Assembly (NCBI RefSeq): GCF_004342165.1
Contig: NZ_SMAL01000002.1
Location: forward strand, 1 to 64,000
Length of the DNA: 64,000 nucleotides
Direction of reading: 5' to 3'
From: Natranaerovirga pectinivora
GTDB lineage: Bacteria; Bacillota; Clostridia; Lachnospirales; DSM-24629
How positions within the stretch are numbered: the stretch's first letter is position 1; each line of letters opens with the position of its first letter. The translations under genes and the position numbers were made by a program. A model generated the notes under the pieces. The model made no database searches, had not been told where the DNA came from, and worked only from the letters and a program-made list of their open reading frames with translations. Shown one piece after another: positions 35,298 through 43,798 of this stretch.

Positions 35298-36197
35298 TTA
35301 AGTTACTAATTTATTAGCAATCTTAACTGCATCTATGCCATTTCCAGCATATGCATCTGCACCAATTTTTTGCCATAAATCGACATTTGTATTAAATGCA
35401 TTTCCGCCAACCATTACTTTAACGTTGCTGCAACTTTTAGTTAAACGAATGGTATTAATTAAAGCAGTTACAGAATTAACATTAAAAGGCATAGTAGCTG
35501 ATATTGCTAGTACATCTGCTTTTTCTTTTACAATCATTTTAATAATGCTATCTGAAGGGATATTTACTCCTAGATAGTACGTTTTCCAACCATCTAATTC
35601 TAATAAATTTGTTACCATTCTAATGCCTATCTGATGGTATTCACCATTTACAGCCATCGTTATAATTTTATGTTTTTTTGAATCCACGGATGTTGTATCG
35701 AGATATAGTTTTGACATAATTGACTGAGTGATTTCTGTAAAGTAATGCTCCTGTCCTACGTGAACTTGATTACATTCCCATAATCTACCAACTTCTTTTA
35801 AAGAAGGTTCTAATATCTTCATATATATATCCTGCACATTTACACCTTGATGAAATGCATCTAGAATTATTTTTATTCCTAAGTCTTTGTTGTTACTTAA
35901 TAAGGCATGTATATAATTTTTTATAATAGAGGATACCAGAATAGGTTGGTCAATAGTAAGCGTAGATTTATTATTATTTTCAGTATTTATAATAATAGGT
36001 TGTCTTCCTAACAAACTATCTAAAGAAATATTAAAAAAATCTGCAATTCTAACCAGGGTTGCTTCATTTGGAAATCGAATACCTTGTTCGTAATTAGCTA
36101 TTGTCGTTTGGCCTACACCTAAACTTTTTGCTAGATCAATCTGACGTAAATTTTTTTCTTGTCTTAAACTTTTTAAACTAATTCCAAAATTGTCCAT
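35298..36197 (-). CDS. Xre-type regulator with CarH-like cobalamin/light-sensing domain
   Basis: Residues 5-63 form an Xre/HTH_3 DNA-binding domain (LRQIDLAKSLGVGQTTIANY). A four-helix B12-binding module follows with W140 and E150-H151, the W-x9-EH pattern of CarH photoreceptors (GRLWECNQVHVGQEHYFTEI). A Rossmann domain follows with E186-Y-H188-xx-G191, the cobalamin-ligand motif in the E/DxHxxG form, then VLAISATMPFNV and VMVGGNAF. CarH-type proteins bind adenosylcobalamin and release DNA in light; here the usual MerR DNA-binding domain is replaced by Xre. AAGGGGGTG precedes the ATG. It is divergent from the chemoreceptor gene; its regulon is unknown, and B12 sensing without light is the main alternative. 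Confidence 0.85.
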   Translation of the reverse strand: MDNFGISLKSLRQEKNLRQIDLAKSLGVGQTTIANYEQGIRFPNEATLVRIADFFNISLDSLLGRQPIIINTENNNKSTLTIDQPILVSSIIKNYIHALLSNNKDLGIKIILDAFHQGVNVQDIYMKILEPSLKEVGRLWECNQVHVGQEHYFTEITQSIMSKLYLDTTSVDSKKHKIITMAVNGEYHQIGIRMVTNLLELDGWKTYYLGVNIPSDSIIKMIVKEKADVLAISATMPFNVNSVTALINTIRLTKSCSNVKVMVGGNAFNTNVDLWQKIGADAYAGNGIDAVKIANKLVT

Positions 36198-36220
36198 AGC
36201 GGCACCCCCTTATAATAGAA

Positions 36221-36320
36221 TAATATCACTAAATGAAATATATAGCTAGTAGTATATCCATAATTAGGAAAAATAAATATTTACAAATCACTAATCGTGG
36301 TGTAATATTAATAATATCAC
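36221..36320 (-). promoter_or_regulatory. Candidate operator sites upstream of the B12-type regulator
   Basis: The nine-base word TAATATCAC occurs at 36221-36229 and again at 36312-36320; the second lies in a semi-palindromic stretch (GTGTAATATTAATAATATCAC minus one end base reads inverted). These could be autoregulatory sites of the Xre regulator. This is inference from position only. Confidence 0.3.
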
Positions 36321-36544
36321 AATTTGTAATAATGAAAAATAGAACTAAAGTCGTAAGACGCAGTCAAAGTTAAAATTTACATAAAATTAACAGGTGATTA
36401 ATATTCCAAAAATTTACTTGCTATAAAATAAAAATTAGTAACTTAGAGTACCTACTCATAGTTAAAGAAATAAATATAAATTTTTTCAAATTGAGTATTT
36501 TTAAATTATAGCTACATAATTATTAATGGCATATGGTATAAAAG

Positions 36545-36660
36545 ATAAGGATCCAACTATGTCAGGTGTTGCGCCAGAAAGGGGTAAGATAGATCGGTCT
36601 AACTGTGCTAAAAAGGATTTGCTGTAAATAGTATCGATGGGTTAGAAGACTATAGTCTCT
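36545..36660 (+). other. GC-richer tract in an AT-rich leader
   Basis: The 545-base gap between the divergent genes is very AT-rich except here, where TCAGGTGTTGCGCC and neighbouring bases stand out. TCTAAC and GTTAGA can pair across it, and AGACTATAGTCT (about 36648-36659) is a palindrome before the chemoreceptor gene. This may be a structured RNA leader; it does not match a riboswitch consensus that I recognise. Confidence 0.3.
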
Positions 36661-36742
36661 AAAAATATTTAAGGAAGTAAATGATGTGTTTAAGATTCAT
36701 AAATCTACATAAAACTACATTACATCTGGAGGAAAGAATACT

Positions 36743-38428
36743 ATGACAATCTTCAAAAAACTATTAGCAGCTTTTCTAACAATTATCACACTAATGATAG
36801 GTATGGTTACATTCTCTACAATTACTGCAGAAAGAATCAATCAAGCTAATCAGGAAATTAATATGGATATGGACAATATTTCTTTTTTTATTGAAAAAGA
36901 AGTAGATCATTTAAGATGGTTAAACAATTTGTATTCTATGTTTATATCGGGAGAAATACCTGATTCTGTCGATCACACAGAATGTGATTTAGGGCAATGG
37001 TATTATTCATATACACCAGAAGAGTATAACTTAGAAATATATAGAGCTTTAGAGAGTCCCCATATAAAGGCACATAATGGTGGGCATAGGGTGATAGATC
37101 TTTTTGAAAATGGAAGGGTTGAAGAAGCAATTTATCTTTTTGAAAGTGAAACCATTCCAGCAGTAGAAGATGTACAGCACTATTTGAAATTATTGCAAGA
37201 AGCAGAAAGAGAAGAAGTAGGAAAGTTTCAAGCTGAAATTACATCCTTACAAAAAACAATAATGATGATTACTATTCTAGTAGCTATTTTAGCTATTTCG
37301 TTTGTTATACTTATTGTCTTTATATTAAATAAGCAGATTGCATTACCCATTGTTAATCTATCAAAGACTATTGAAAGAATGTCACAATATGACTTGACCT
37401 TTAATAAAGACAATAAATCCTCAATATATCTTAATAGAAAGGACGAAATAGGAAGAATTGCTAGGGCTTTGAAACAAATGCAAGATAATCTTATAGACCT
37501 AATAAAAAAAATATTAGACACATCTCAACAAGTGGCTTCTTCTTCAGAGGAATTAACTGCAACTACTCAGCAATTTTCTAGTTCTATAGAAGAAGTATCT
37601 AAAACAATTGAAGAAATAGCGAATACGGCTAATGATCAAGCAAAGGATGCAGAAAGTGGTGTGCAAAAAACAGCTGATTTAAATAAAATTATTGAAGAAG
37701 ATTTAAAAGATATGGCTAGAATAAATGAATCGACTAAACAATTGACAGTATTAAAGGATGATGGCATTAATATAATAAAAGATCTTACACAGAAGACAAG
37801 TAATACCAATCAATCAATAAAAAACATATATCAAAGTTCTATAGATACAAATGAAAGTGCAGAAAAAATTGGAGAAGCGAGTTTAATTATTAAAGGGATA
37901 GCAGATCAAACAAACCTTTTAGCCTTAAATGCTGCCATTGAAGCTGCAAGGGCAGGGGAAGCAGGCAAAGGCTTTGCTGTAGTGGCAGATGAAATTCGAA
38001 AACTAGCGGAACAATCTACCTATTCAGTTAAGGAAATTGATGAAATGCTTAAAAAATTACAAGATAACTCAAAAAATGCTGTATCAACTATGGAAAAGGT
38101 CTTGAATATTATTAAAGAACAAGTAGAAAGTGTAAAAATAACAAAAAATAAATTTTCTGGAATTGCTTATGAAATAGAAAAAGTTAAAGAGATTGTTGAT
38201 AGATCAGTAATATCAGTTACAACTATGGATGAGACCAAGAATCAACTATCAGACCTTATGCAAAACTTAGCAGCAATTGCTGAAGAAAATGCAGCAGGTA
38301 CGGAAGAAGTCTCAGCATCTGCTGAAGAACAAACAGCATCTATGGAACAAATATCCAGTTCAAGTCAAGCTTTAGCTGATTTAGCAGTGGAGTTACAAGA
38401 AAGTATAATGAGATTCAAATATGAATAG
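36743..38428 (+). CDS. Methyl-accepting chemotaxis protein with CZB zinc-binding sensor
   Basis: A first transmembrane helix opens the protein (about residues 7-28). The region 50-115 has the CZB pattern: H56 in [11 protein letters not shown]81 in [10 protein letters not shown], and H107 and H111 in [11 protein letters not shown], the four zinc ligands. A second transmembrane helix (about 175-197), a HAMP domain and the long signalling coiled coil follow, with the hairpin [23 protein letters not shown] domains in other proteins sense zinc or hypochlorite through the cysteine; here the domain lies between the two membrane helices, so outside the cell. GGAGG precedes the ATG. A terminator follows, so it is monocistronic. 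Confidence 0.92.
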   Translation: MTIFKKLLAAFLTIITLMIGMVTFSTITAERINQANQEINMDMDNISFFIEKEVDHLRWLNNLYSMFISGEIPDSVDHTECDLGQWYYSYTPEEYNLEIYRALESPHIKAHNGGHRVIDLFENGRVEEAIYLFESETIPAVEDVQHYLKLLQEAEREEVGKFQAEITSLQKTIMMITILVAILAISFVILIVFILNKQIALPIVNLSKTIERMSQYDLTFNKDNKSSIYLNRKDEIGRIARALKQMQDNLIDLIKKILDTSQQVASSSEELTATTQQFSSSIEEVSKTIEEIANTANDQAKDAESGVQKTADLNKIIEEDLKDMARINESTKQLTVLKDDGINIIKDLTQKTSNTNQSIKNIYQSSIDTNESAEKIGEASLIIKGIADQTNLLALNAAIEAARAGEAGKGFAVVADEIRKLAEQSTYSVKEIDEMLKKLQDNSKNAVSTMEKVLNIIKEQVESVKITKNKFSGIAYEIEKVKEIVDRSVISVTTMDETKNQLSDLMQNLAAIAEENAAGTEEVSASAEEQTASMEQISSSSQALADLAVELQESIMRFKYE

Positions 38429-38461
38429 GTAGATATAAATAAAAGTAGTGACATATGTTAA

Positions 38462-38503
38462 TAAAAGGATATGCGCCTTATTTCAAAGGTGTTCCTTTTA
38501 TAA
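38462..38503 (+). terminator. Intrinsic terminator after the chemoreceptor
   Basis: ATAAAAGGA pairs with TCCTTTTAT, and GCGCCTT with AAGGTGT inside, forming a long hairpin. Confidence 0.55.
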
Positions 38504-38510
38504 GTAGGTT

Positions 38511-38975
38511 CAATAATACGCACATCAATATTAATGTGTATCATTATTACTTTCTTGCTAACACACACGTTGAGACAGTTGTGTTGATAGTCGCGTCCAG
38601 CTAAGCTTTCAAATGCTAACTGGTGCAAGTACAGTCTGAGTAAGAGTCAAGTCGCTCAGTAGCTAGTAACCAAGGTACAGAGTAATCTGTGCCTTGAAGC
38701 GTTATGAAAAACGTCAATAAAGGATTTGAAGGAACTGGAGAGACCCTACTTTACACATCAATGATGTAAAGTGGTTGTATATAAGCCAAAAGGTGAAGTT
38801 ATAACCTGTAAAGAGGGAGTCAGAAGTGCCCATAGTACCAATGATTATATAGACAACAAAACTATGTATAGGAAAGGGGCACAACTTTATTCAAGTTTTC
38901 GGAGGAGGTAAGTACCACTTCTCTACTCTGTAGAAGAAATAGCTTGATATCAAAGGGTTTTAAGGTTTTCAATAA
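38511..38975 (+). repeat. Copy 3 of the hairpin repeat, split by an insertion
   Basis: The left part (38511-38590) has the AACACACACGTTGAGACAGT core and TGTGTT partner. The right part resumes at 38932 with AGAAGAAATAGCTTGATATC and matches copies 1 and 2. In its first hairpin the paired bases differ from copy 1 (ACAT/ATGT near the loop instead of GCA/TGC). That is compatible with selection for structure. Confidence 0.6.
38591..38931 (+). mobile_element. Remnant of a group II intron (5' part, no reverse transcriptase)
   Basis: The 341-base insert carries a stretch typical of bacterial group II introns upstream of their maturase gene: GTGCCCATAGTACCAATGAT, AGGAAAGGGGCACAACTTTA and TTCAAGTTTTCGGAGGAGGT. 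The reverse transcriptase gene is missing and I see no domain V hairpin, so it cannot splice or move. It interrupts copy 3 of the hairpin repeat cleanly, giving the exact insertion position. Confidence 0.65.
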
Positions 38976-39022
38976 AATATGGTAATGTGTTATATGTTCC
39001 CTCAAACTCGGTTTGGTATGAT

Positions 39023-39085
39023 TCCCTTAAAGTAGACAGTGCAAATAAATAATTTGTACTGTCTACTTTAAGGGAGTCTTTTTTG
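39023..39085. repeat. Head-to-head IS3-type ends forming a 24-bp inverted repeat
   Basis: The arm at 39023-39046 pairs with the arm at 39052-39075 with one mismatch and a five-base loop. Each arm contains AAGTAGACAGT or its complement, the IS end also seen at 9270. TCTTTTTT follows, so it would also act as a terminator. Confidence 0.7.
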
Positions 39086-39114
39086 GTTACGATAAAAGTG
39101 TGCTAAACCTTTGT

Positions 39115-39168
39115 TTCATAGCGATTGTGGATTCCAATATACAAATAAAGTATTTAAGAGAAAACTTG
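39115..39168 (+). pseudogene. IS3-family transposase fragment
   Basis: The frame FHSDCGFQYTNKVFKRKLVF matches the HSDxGxQYT catalytic-core segment of IS3 orfB, then stops at TAG. The arginine of HSDRG is replaced by cysteine. Only about 18 codons remain. Confidence 0.6.
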
Positions 39169-39497
39169 TTTTTTAGACCCATAGGCAATCTATCTATTAT
39201 GCAATTTAAGTTGTGAAATTAAGTATTTAAGATTTATTTAGCAGAAGATTGAATTTTGTTGAATTTTAAATTAAATATGTTAAAATAAATATTAATAACA
39301 ATACTTAATTGAATTTAAACAGATATAGTGATTTGTATAAAAAGTTTTGTTAGATGGACAGAAGGACGTATTTTACCCTTTCTCAGGGGAGTAAAAGCCA
39401 GTTTGCCAAGTGAGTTTTGTTTGTAGAATGATACTTTTAATGGAGATAATTAGGACTTATAGAAGTATAAATATAATATAAAAGGAAAGGTGTATTC
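39169..39497. other. Leader region of the kinase operon
   Basis: No gene is visible. TTTTAC (39371-39376) and GTAAAA (39393-39398) bracket a CCCTTTCTCAGGGG segment that can form a hairpin about 100 bases before the kinase start. The rest is AT-rich. GGAAAGGTG immediately precedes the kinase ATG. Confidence 0.35.
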
Positions 39498-42257
39498 ATG
39501 GAAAAAAATTGTTTGGCAAGTGAAAAAAGCTATGAAATTGATGCCTTCAAGGGGGAAGTTCTTAGGCTTTTGGATCATAATATAAATGATATTTTTGCTG
39601 AGATAATAAGATCAACCAAGGACTTTAACCGGATAAAGCAAGTTATGATTAAATTAAAAGTCGATGACTATAGGAATGATTTTAAAATAGTTGGTGATAC
39701 TTCAGAAGAATTGTTGAAGGCAAACAGCGTGGATAAAAAACTAAACTATGTTCAGTTTGCTAAAATTAATGAGGCGAATGGCATTTTAAAAAAATGGTTA
39801 GTTAATGTTGATATTCATAAAGAGATATTATTGCTTAGGGAGATAAGAAACAGACTAAGTCATTATGATGAGGGAAATAAATATAAAAATATAGGTGAAG
39901 TACATAAAGATTTATTTATATTGGAATGCTTTGTATTCAACTTTAAAATGAAATTTCCGGAGAAGTACGAGGATTTTAAATTAAAGTATGACGAGATAAT
40001 TCAGAAAGCCAAAGATTTTGCAGACAAGTATAGTGAAAGTACAATTATATCGCTAAAGTCTAATAAAATATCTATAGAGGAATATTGTAAGGAACTGCAA
40101 AACGATATATTTTATGGTGAAAGTATAGAAACAATCAAGGAAAAGCTGTTTGTAGCGATTGGACACCTTGGAATAGATGTTTCGGGAGGTAAATTTAAGA
40201 AAGATACAAGAATAGATATAATAAAGTATATATATAAGAATAAAACTTATGAAAGAAACGCTATAAACACAGAAAATACAGAACAAAATAACGATGAGAC
40301 AGTAAAGTTTAAAGATAATTCTGAAAAAATTAAATCTATGAAAATGGAAAGTTTTTTTTGTAAAAATCTTGGTGAAGCAGAATTAAGAAGAATCGTTAGA
40401 GATTTTAATATTCTTGTAGATTATAGATGTCTTGCATCTAAATCAGCAAGAGTGTTTTTGCAAAAGAGCTTGATCCCTATTTTAAGGTCCTATGGGGATG
40501 AAGCAAAACTCTTTTATGTTTATGAGACGTTAAATGACTATTTTACACTTAATAGAGATAATCATGATAAAGATGCAATTATTCAATTTATTTATTCTAA
40601 CATGGAATTAAAGGTTTACTCATATATAAAGACTGAAGACAATTCTGCTAGAGATGACGATAATATACTGAATATTTTAAATAATTTACATAATGATAAA
40701 AACTTTTGTGTTATAACGGATAAACAAAATCTTATTAGTGGTATGCAGAAAGCACATAGAGATGGAATATATATTATAAATCCTGGACTAGTTGGGGGAG
40801 TTAAGCATAAACCCCAAAAGGAAGAATTTACCCCCTTATTCAAATTAAGTAAGTCATGCGTGGTTGATTCTAATACACTTTTAAAAGTAACGCATATTCC
40901 AGCTAGTGGCGATGAGGTGTATACATTAAGGCAGAACAACGTCATTAAATTGGTGGATTTTATTAACGGCGGTGGAGAGGGGAATATATATACCACCAGT
41001 CAACCAGGTATAATTGCCAAGGTGTATTTTGAAAAATGTATTACTACCCAGAGAAAGGACAAACTCACCCTGATGACTGAACATCAACCCAATATCAAGA
41101 ATGTATGCTGGCCAATTGATATTATATTAAATAAATCTGGTGAATTTGTTGGCTATATAATGGCACAGGCTAGTGGTAAGGATATAGCAAAAACTATTTT
41201 TAAGGGAAGGTGTAAGGAATATAACAGATCTGAACTGGTTGAATGTTTAATAAACATATTTAAAACTATATCAGAGCTTCACAAAAATAATATCTTGCTA
41301 GGAGATATTAATGGGGGGAATATCCTGATTCAAAATCCACAGGAAATATATTTTGTTGATACTGATAGTTATCAAATTGAAAAATACCCTTGTCCTGTTG
41401 GCACTGAGTTGTTCACACCTCCAGAGATTTTTAAGTCAGAAAATGGAGAGGTGAGAGATTTCAGCAAGTTTTTACGTTGCCCTGAGGATGAAAGATATGC
41501 TTTGGGTGTACTTGCTTTTATGATACTGATACCGGGAGCAACACCGTATCCAATGATAGAAGGAAAGCTACAAAGTGGATTCCGTTTTCCTCAGACGGGA
41601 AAAAAGGCAGAAGGAAAACTTGCGTACAATTGTATATGGAGTTATATTCATTTTCAGGTTAAGCAGTTGTTTTGGAGAGTTTTTGATGAAAACGATAGAA
41701 CTGTAACATCAGATAACTGGGTAAGGGCATTGCAGAGTTACAAGAGAGATATTGGTAAGGATGATATTAAGAATCAAATATTCATCACAACTTATAAGGA
41801 TATAAATGGAGATACCTTTGTAGTTGACAAGAAATGCCCCAAATGCAATATGCCTTTGAACATCAAGGTAGATGATTATACCAGAAAGGCTTCTTTAGGA
41901 AAGACTGTGTATTGCAGGGCGTGTACCTTGAGAAATATTCATATCAATAATTTGACAACATTTATGGAATGTGAAAAATGTAGAAGAAAGCTCTGTGTTT
42001 CAAAACGGGACTATGATAGACAAATTGATAGCATTACAAATATTGCCTGTGAAAGATGTGGTATAACAGTTAGAGGATATTCTAGCGAGTATGAAAAAAG
42101 AAAAAGTCGTGGATGGTCTATTTTGTGTTATGAATGTGACTCTAATAAGGGGCTTTATGATATAAAGGTTTGTTGCAGTGAATGTGATGACAGAAACGGG
42201 GTGCGAATAAAGTATGCAGTACCATCGCTTACTGACATAATAAATTCAATAAAATAG
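39498..42257 (+). CDS. HEPN-like / protein kinase / zinc-ribbon multidomain protein
   Basis: The N-terminal 170 residues are helical and contain LREIRNRLSHYDEG, an R-N-x3-H HEPN-type motif (117-122). After a linker a kinase-like fold appears: GGGEGNIY (about 491) as glycine loop, a lysine in IAKVYF, LLGDINGGNILI (catalytic-loop Asp about 603) and FVDTDSYQI in the DFG position (about 621), then TPPEIF as APE. The C-terminal 140 residues hold at least six CxxC knuckles (CPKC, CRAC, CEKC, CERC, CYEC, CSEC) that should bind zinc. It is expected to phosphorylate Ser/Thr, countered by the PP2C protein two genes on. ATG follows GGAAAGG; 19 bases separate it from the vWA gene. Confidence 0.8.
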   Translation: MEKNCLASEKSYEIDAFKGEVLRLLDHNINDIFAEIIRSTKDFNRIKQVMIKLKVDDYRNDFKIVGDTSEELLKANSVDKKLNYVQFAKINEANGILKKWLVNVDIHKEILLLREIRNRLSHYDEGNKYKNIGEVHKDLFILECFVFNFKMKFPEKYEDFKLKYDEIIQKAKDFADKYSESTIISLKSNKISIEEYCKELQNDIFYGESIETIKEKLFVAIGHLGIDVSGGKFKKDTRIDIIKYIYKNKTYERNAINTENTEQNNDETVKFKDNSEKIKSMKMESFFCKNLGEAELRRIVRDFNILVDYRCLASKSARVFLQKSLIPILRSYGDEAKLFYVYETLNDYFTLNRDNHDKDAIIQFIYSNMELKVYSYIKTEDNSARDDDNILNILNNLHNDKNFCVITDKQNLISGMQKAHRDGIYIINPGLVGGVKHKPQKEEFTPLFKLSKSCVVDSNTLLKVTHIPASGDEVYTLRQNNVIKLVDFINGGGEGNIYTTSQPGIIAKVYFEKCITTQRKDKLTLMTEHQPNIKNVCWPIDIILNKSGEFVGYIMAQASGKDIAKTIFKGRCKEYNRSELVECLINIFKTISELHKNNILLGDINGGNILIQNPQEIYFVDTDSYQIEKYPCPVGTELFTPPEIFKSENGEVRDFSKFLRCPEDERYALGVLAFMILIPGATPYPMIEGKLQSGFRFPQTGKKAEGKLAYNCIWSYIHFQVKQLFWRVFDENDRTVTSDNWVRALQSYKRDIGKDDIKNQIFITTYKDINGDTFVVDKKCPKCNMPLNIKVDDYTRKASLGKTVYCRACTLRNIHINNLTTFMECEKCRRKLCVSKRDYDRQIDSITNIACERCGITVRGYSSEYEKRKSRGWSILCYECDSNKGLYDIKVCCSECDDRNGVRIKYAVPSLTDIINSIK

Positions 42258-42276
42258 AAGAAGGGATGATAAAATT

Positions 42277-42981
42277 ATGGATAAAAATTTTGAAATTGAG
42301 TATGAGAGTTTGCTTGAGAATCCAGCTATGAGAGTGCCAATATGTCTATGCTTGGATGTATCGGGCTCAATGAGTTATAATGGCAAGATTGACGCACTAA
42401 ATCAGGGAATAAAAGAATTTATAGATATATTGTATGAAGATGAAATTGCAAGGGATGCTGCAGAATTATGCATTATAACTGTAGGAAATAGTGCACCGGA
42501 ACTAATAAGTAATTTCAGTAGTATTGATAAACTAAGACTGGATAAAAGAATAGGCAATTTTACAGCAAAAGGAGTGACACCTTTAGGACATGCCGTACAA
42601 ATGGCCATAAGACATTTGAATGAGCGCAAAGAATTATATAAGGAAACGGATACCGATTACTACCAACCATGGCTGGTGATAATGAGCGATGGTGCCCCAA
42701 CTGATGATGAGGAAGTTGAAAAAACAATTTCAATCACTCAGAAAATGATAGAGGATAGAAAATTATACAGCTTATCAATACTTATAGGGGAATACGCAGA
42801 AGGAGCTGAACTACTTGGAAAGTATGCTTCTTCCAGTAAGGCTTGTAGAATACAGGAAATTAATATGAGAGAGTTCTTTAGATGGTTAAGCTCCAGTGTT
42901 TCTAAAATATCTAAATCAACTCCAGGCTCTAATCAAGATCCTTTTTCAGATATGTATGACAGTGGAATTTTTTTAAAGTAG
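42277..42981 (+). CDS. TerY-like von Willebrand factor A domain protein
   Basis: The 234-residue protein is essentially one vWA domain with an intact MIDAS: CLDVSGSMSY (D27, S29, S31), GVTPLGHAV (Thr) and VIMSDGAPTDDE (Asp). TerY-type vWA proteins are encoded with a kinase and a PP2C phosphatase in tellurium-resistance-related and conflict gene clusters, and probably act as metal-dependent protein-binding adaptors. GAAGGGATG precedes the start and the phosphatase follows after 12 bases. A direct role in tellurite resistance is not implied, since no TerD/TerC gene is in the window. Confidence 0.85.
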   Translation: MDKNFEIEYESLLENPAMRVPICLCLDVSGSMSYNGKIDALNQGIKEFIDILYEDEIARDAAELCIITVGNSAPELISNFSSIDKLRLDKRIGNFTAKGVTPLGHAVQMAIRHLNERKELYKETDTDYYQPWLVIMSDGAPTDDEEVEKTISITQKMIEDRKLYSLSILIGEYAEGAELLGKYASSSKACRIQEINMREFFRWLSSSVSKISKSTPGSNQDPFSDMYDSGIFLK

Positions 42982-42993
42982 GAGGAACTTGAC

Positions 42994-43785
42994 ATGACAA
43001 TAAATGTTGCTGCTGCTTGGCTAAAGGGATTAACACATTCAGAATGCCAGGATAAGGTCAATGCATGCAGGGGAAAAATATACTTATACAATCATATGGA
43101 TGATTGTAAAATAGAGTCAGATTATGGACTTGTTGTCGTATGCGATGGCGCCGGCTCTAAGATTCATTCCAGCGCCGGTGCTTATGTGGTGGCAAAAGGT
43201 GTGGAGAAATACTTTACGGTTAAGCATCAATGGATGTCCTTTGAGGAGTTCAATATAGAAGAAATAAAGCATGAATTATTACACTATATAATACAGGAAA
43301 TTCTTAGTATAGCTTCTAAGGATGATCACATTTCTGATTATGCATGTACGCTGCTTTTTGTACTGTATTTGGATAGAAGCAAAAAATATATCTACGGTCA
43401 TATTGGGGATGGTGGAATTGTAGCCTTAGAGGATGATTCACTAAGAATTTTATCAGGACCTGAAAATGGAGAATATAAAAATCAAACGTATTTTATAACA
43501 GAAAGAAATGCTGAAGAACATTTTCGTTTAAAAGTAGGCACTAATATAAGCCAGCAATTAGGTTTTCTATTGTGTACTGATGGCATTGCGGGCAGTTTGT
43601 TCAAATTTTCCAAAACTGACCCCAAAATATCACCAGTATGTCAGACTTTTTGCGAATGGTTGATGGATTCTGAGACAGAGGAAGAACTTGTTGTAATAGA
43701 AAAAGCATATAAGGATAATCTATACAAGCATTTTTCATCTAGAAGCAAGGACGATTTAAGCCTTGTAGTTATGACGGTTTCTTAA
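42994..43785 (+). CDS. PP2C-family protein phosphatase
   Basis: The metal-binding aspartates of PP2C phosphatases are in place: VVVCDGAGS, YGHIGDGG, LLCTDGIAG and SKDDLSLVV. At 263 residues it is the compact bacterial type with no regulatory domain. It should dephosphorylate serine or threonine residues, most likely the targets or the autophosphorylation sites of the kinase encoded two genes upstream. GGAGG precedes the ATG, and the Sel1-repeat gene follows after 13 bases. Confidence 0.85.
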   Translation: MTINVAAAWLKGLTHSECQDKVNACRGKIYLYNHMDDCKIESDYGLVVVCDGAGSKIHSSAGAYVVAKGVEKYFTVKHQWMSFEEFNIEEIKHELLHYIIQEILSIASKDDHISDYACTLLFVLYLDRSKKYIYGHIGDGGIVALEDDSLRILSGPENGEYKNQTYFITERNAEEHFRLKVGTNISQQLGFLLCTDGIAGSLFKFSKTDPKISPVCQTFCEWLMDSETEEELVVIEKAYKDNLYKHFSSRSKDDLSLVVMTVS

Positions 43786-43798
43786 TTGGAGGAAGAAT

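Noticed and set aside
36301-36480. A c-di-GMP riboswitch upstream of the chemoreceptor
   Set aside because: The GACGCAG and TCAAAG words recall the aptamer, but the remaining conserved parts and the helices could not be found.
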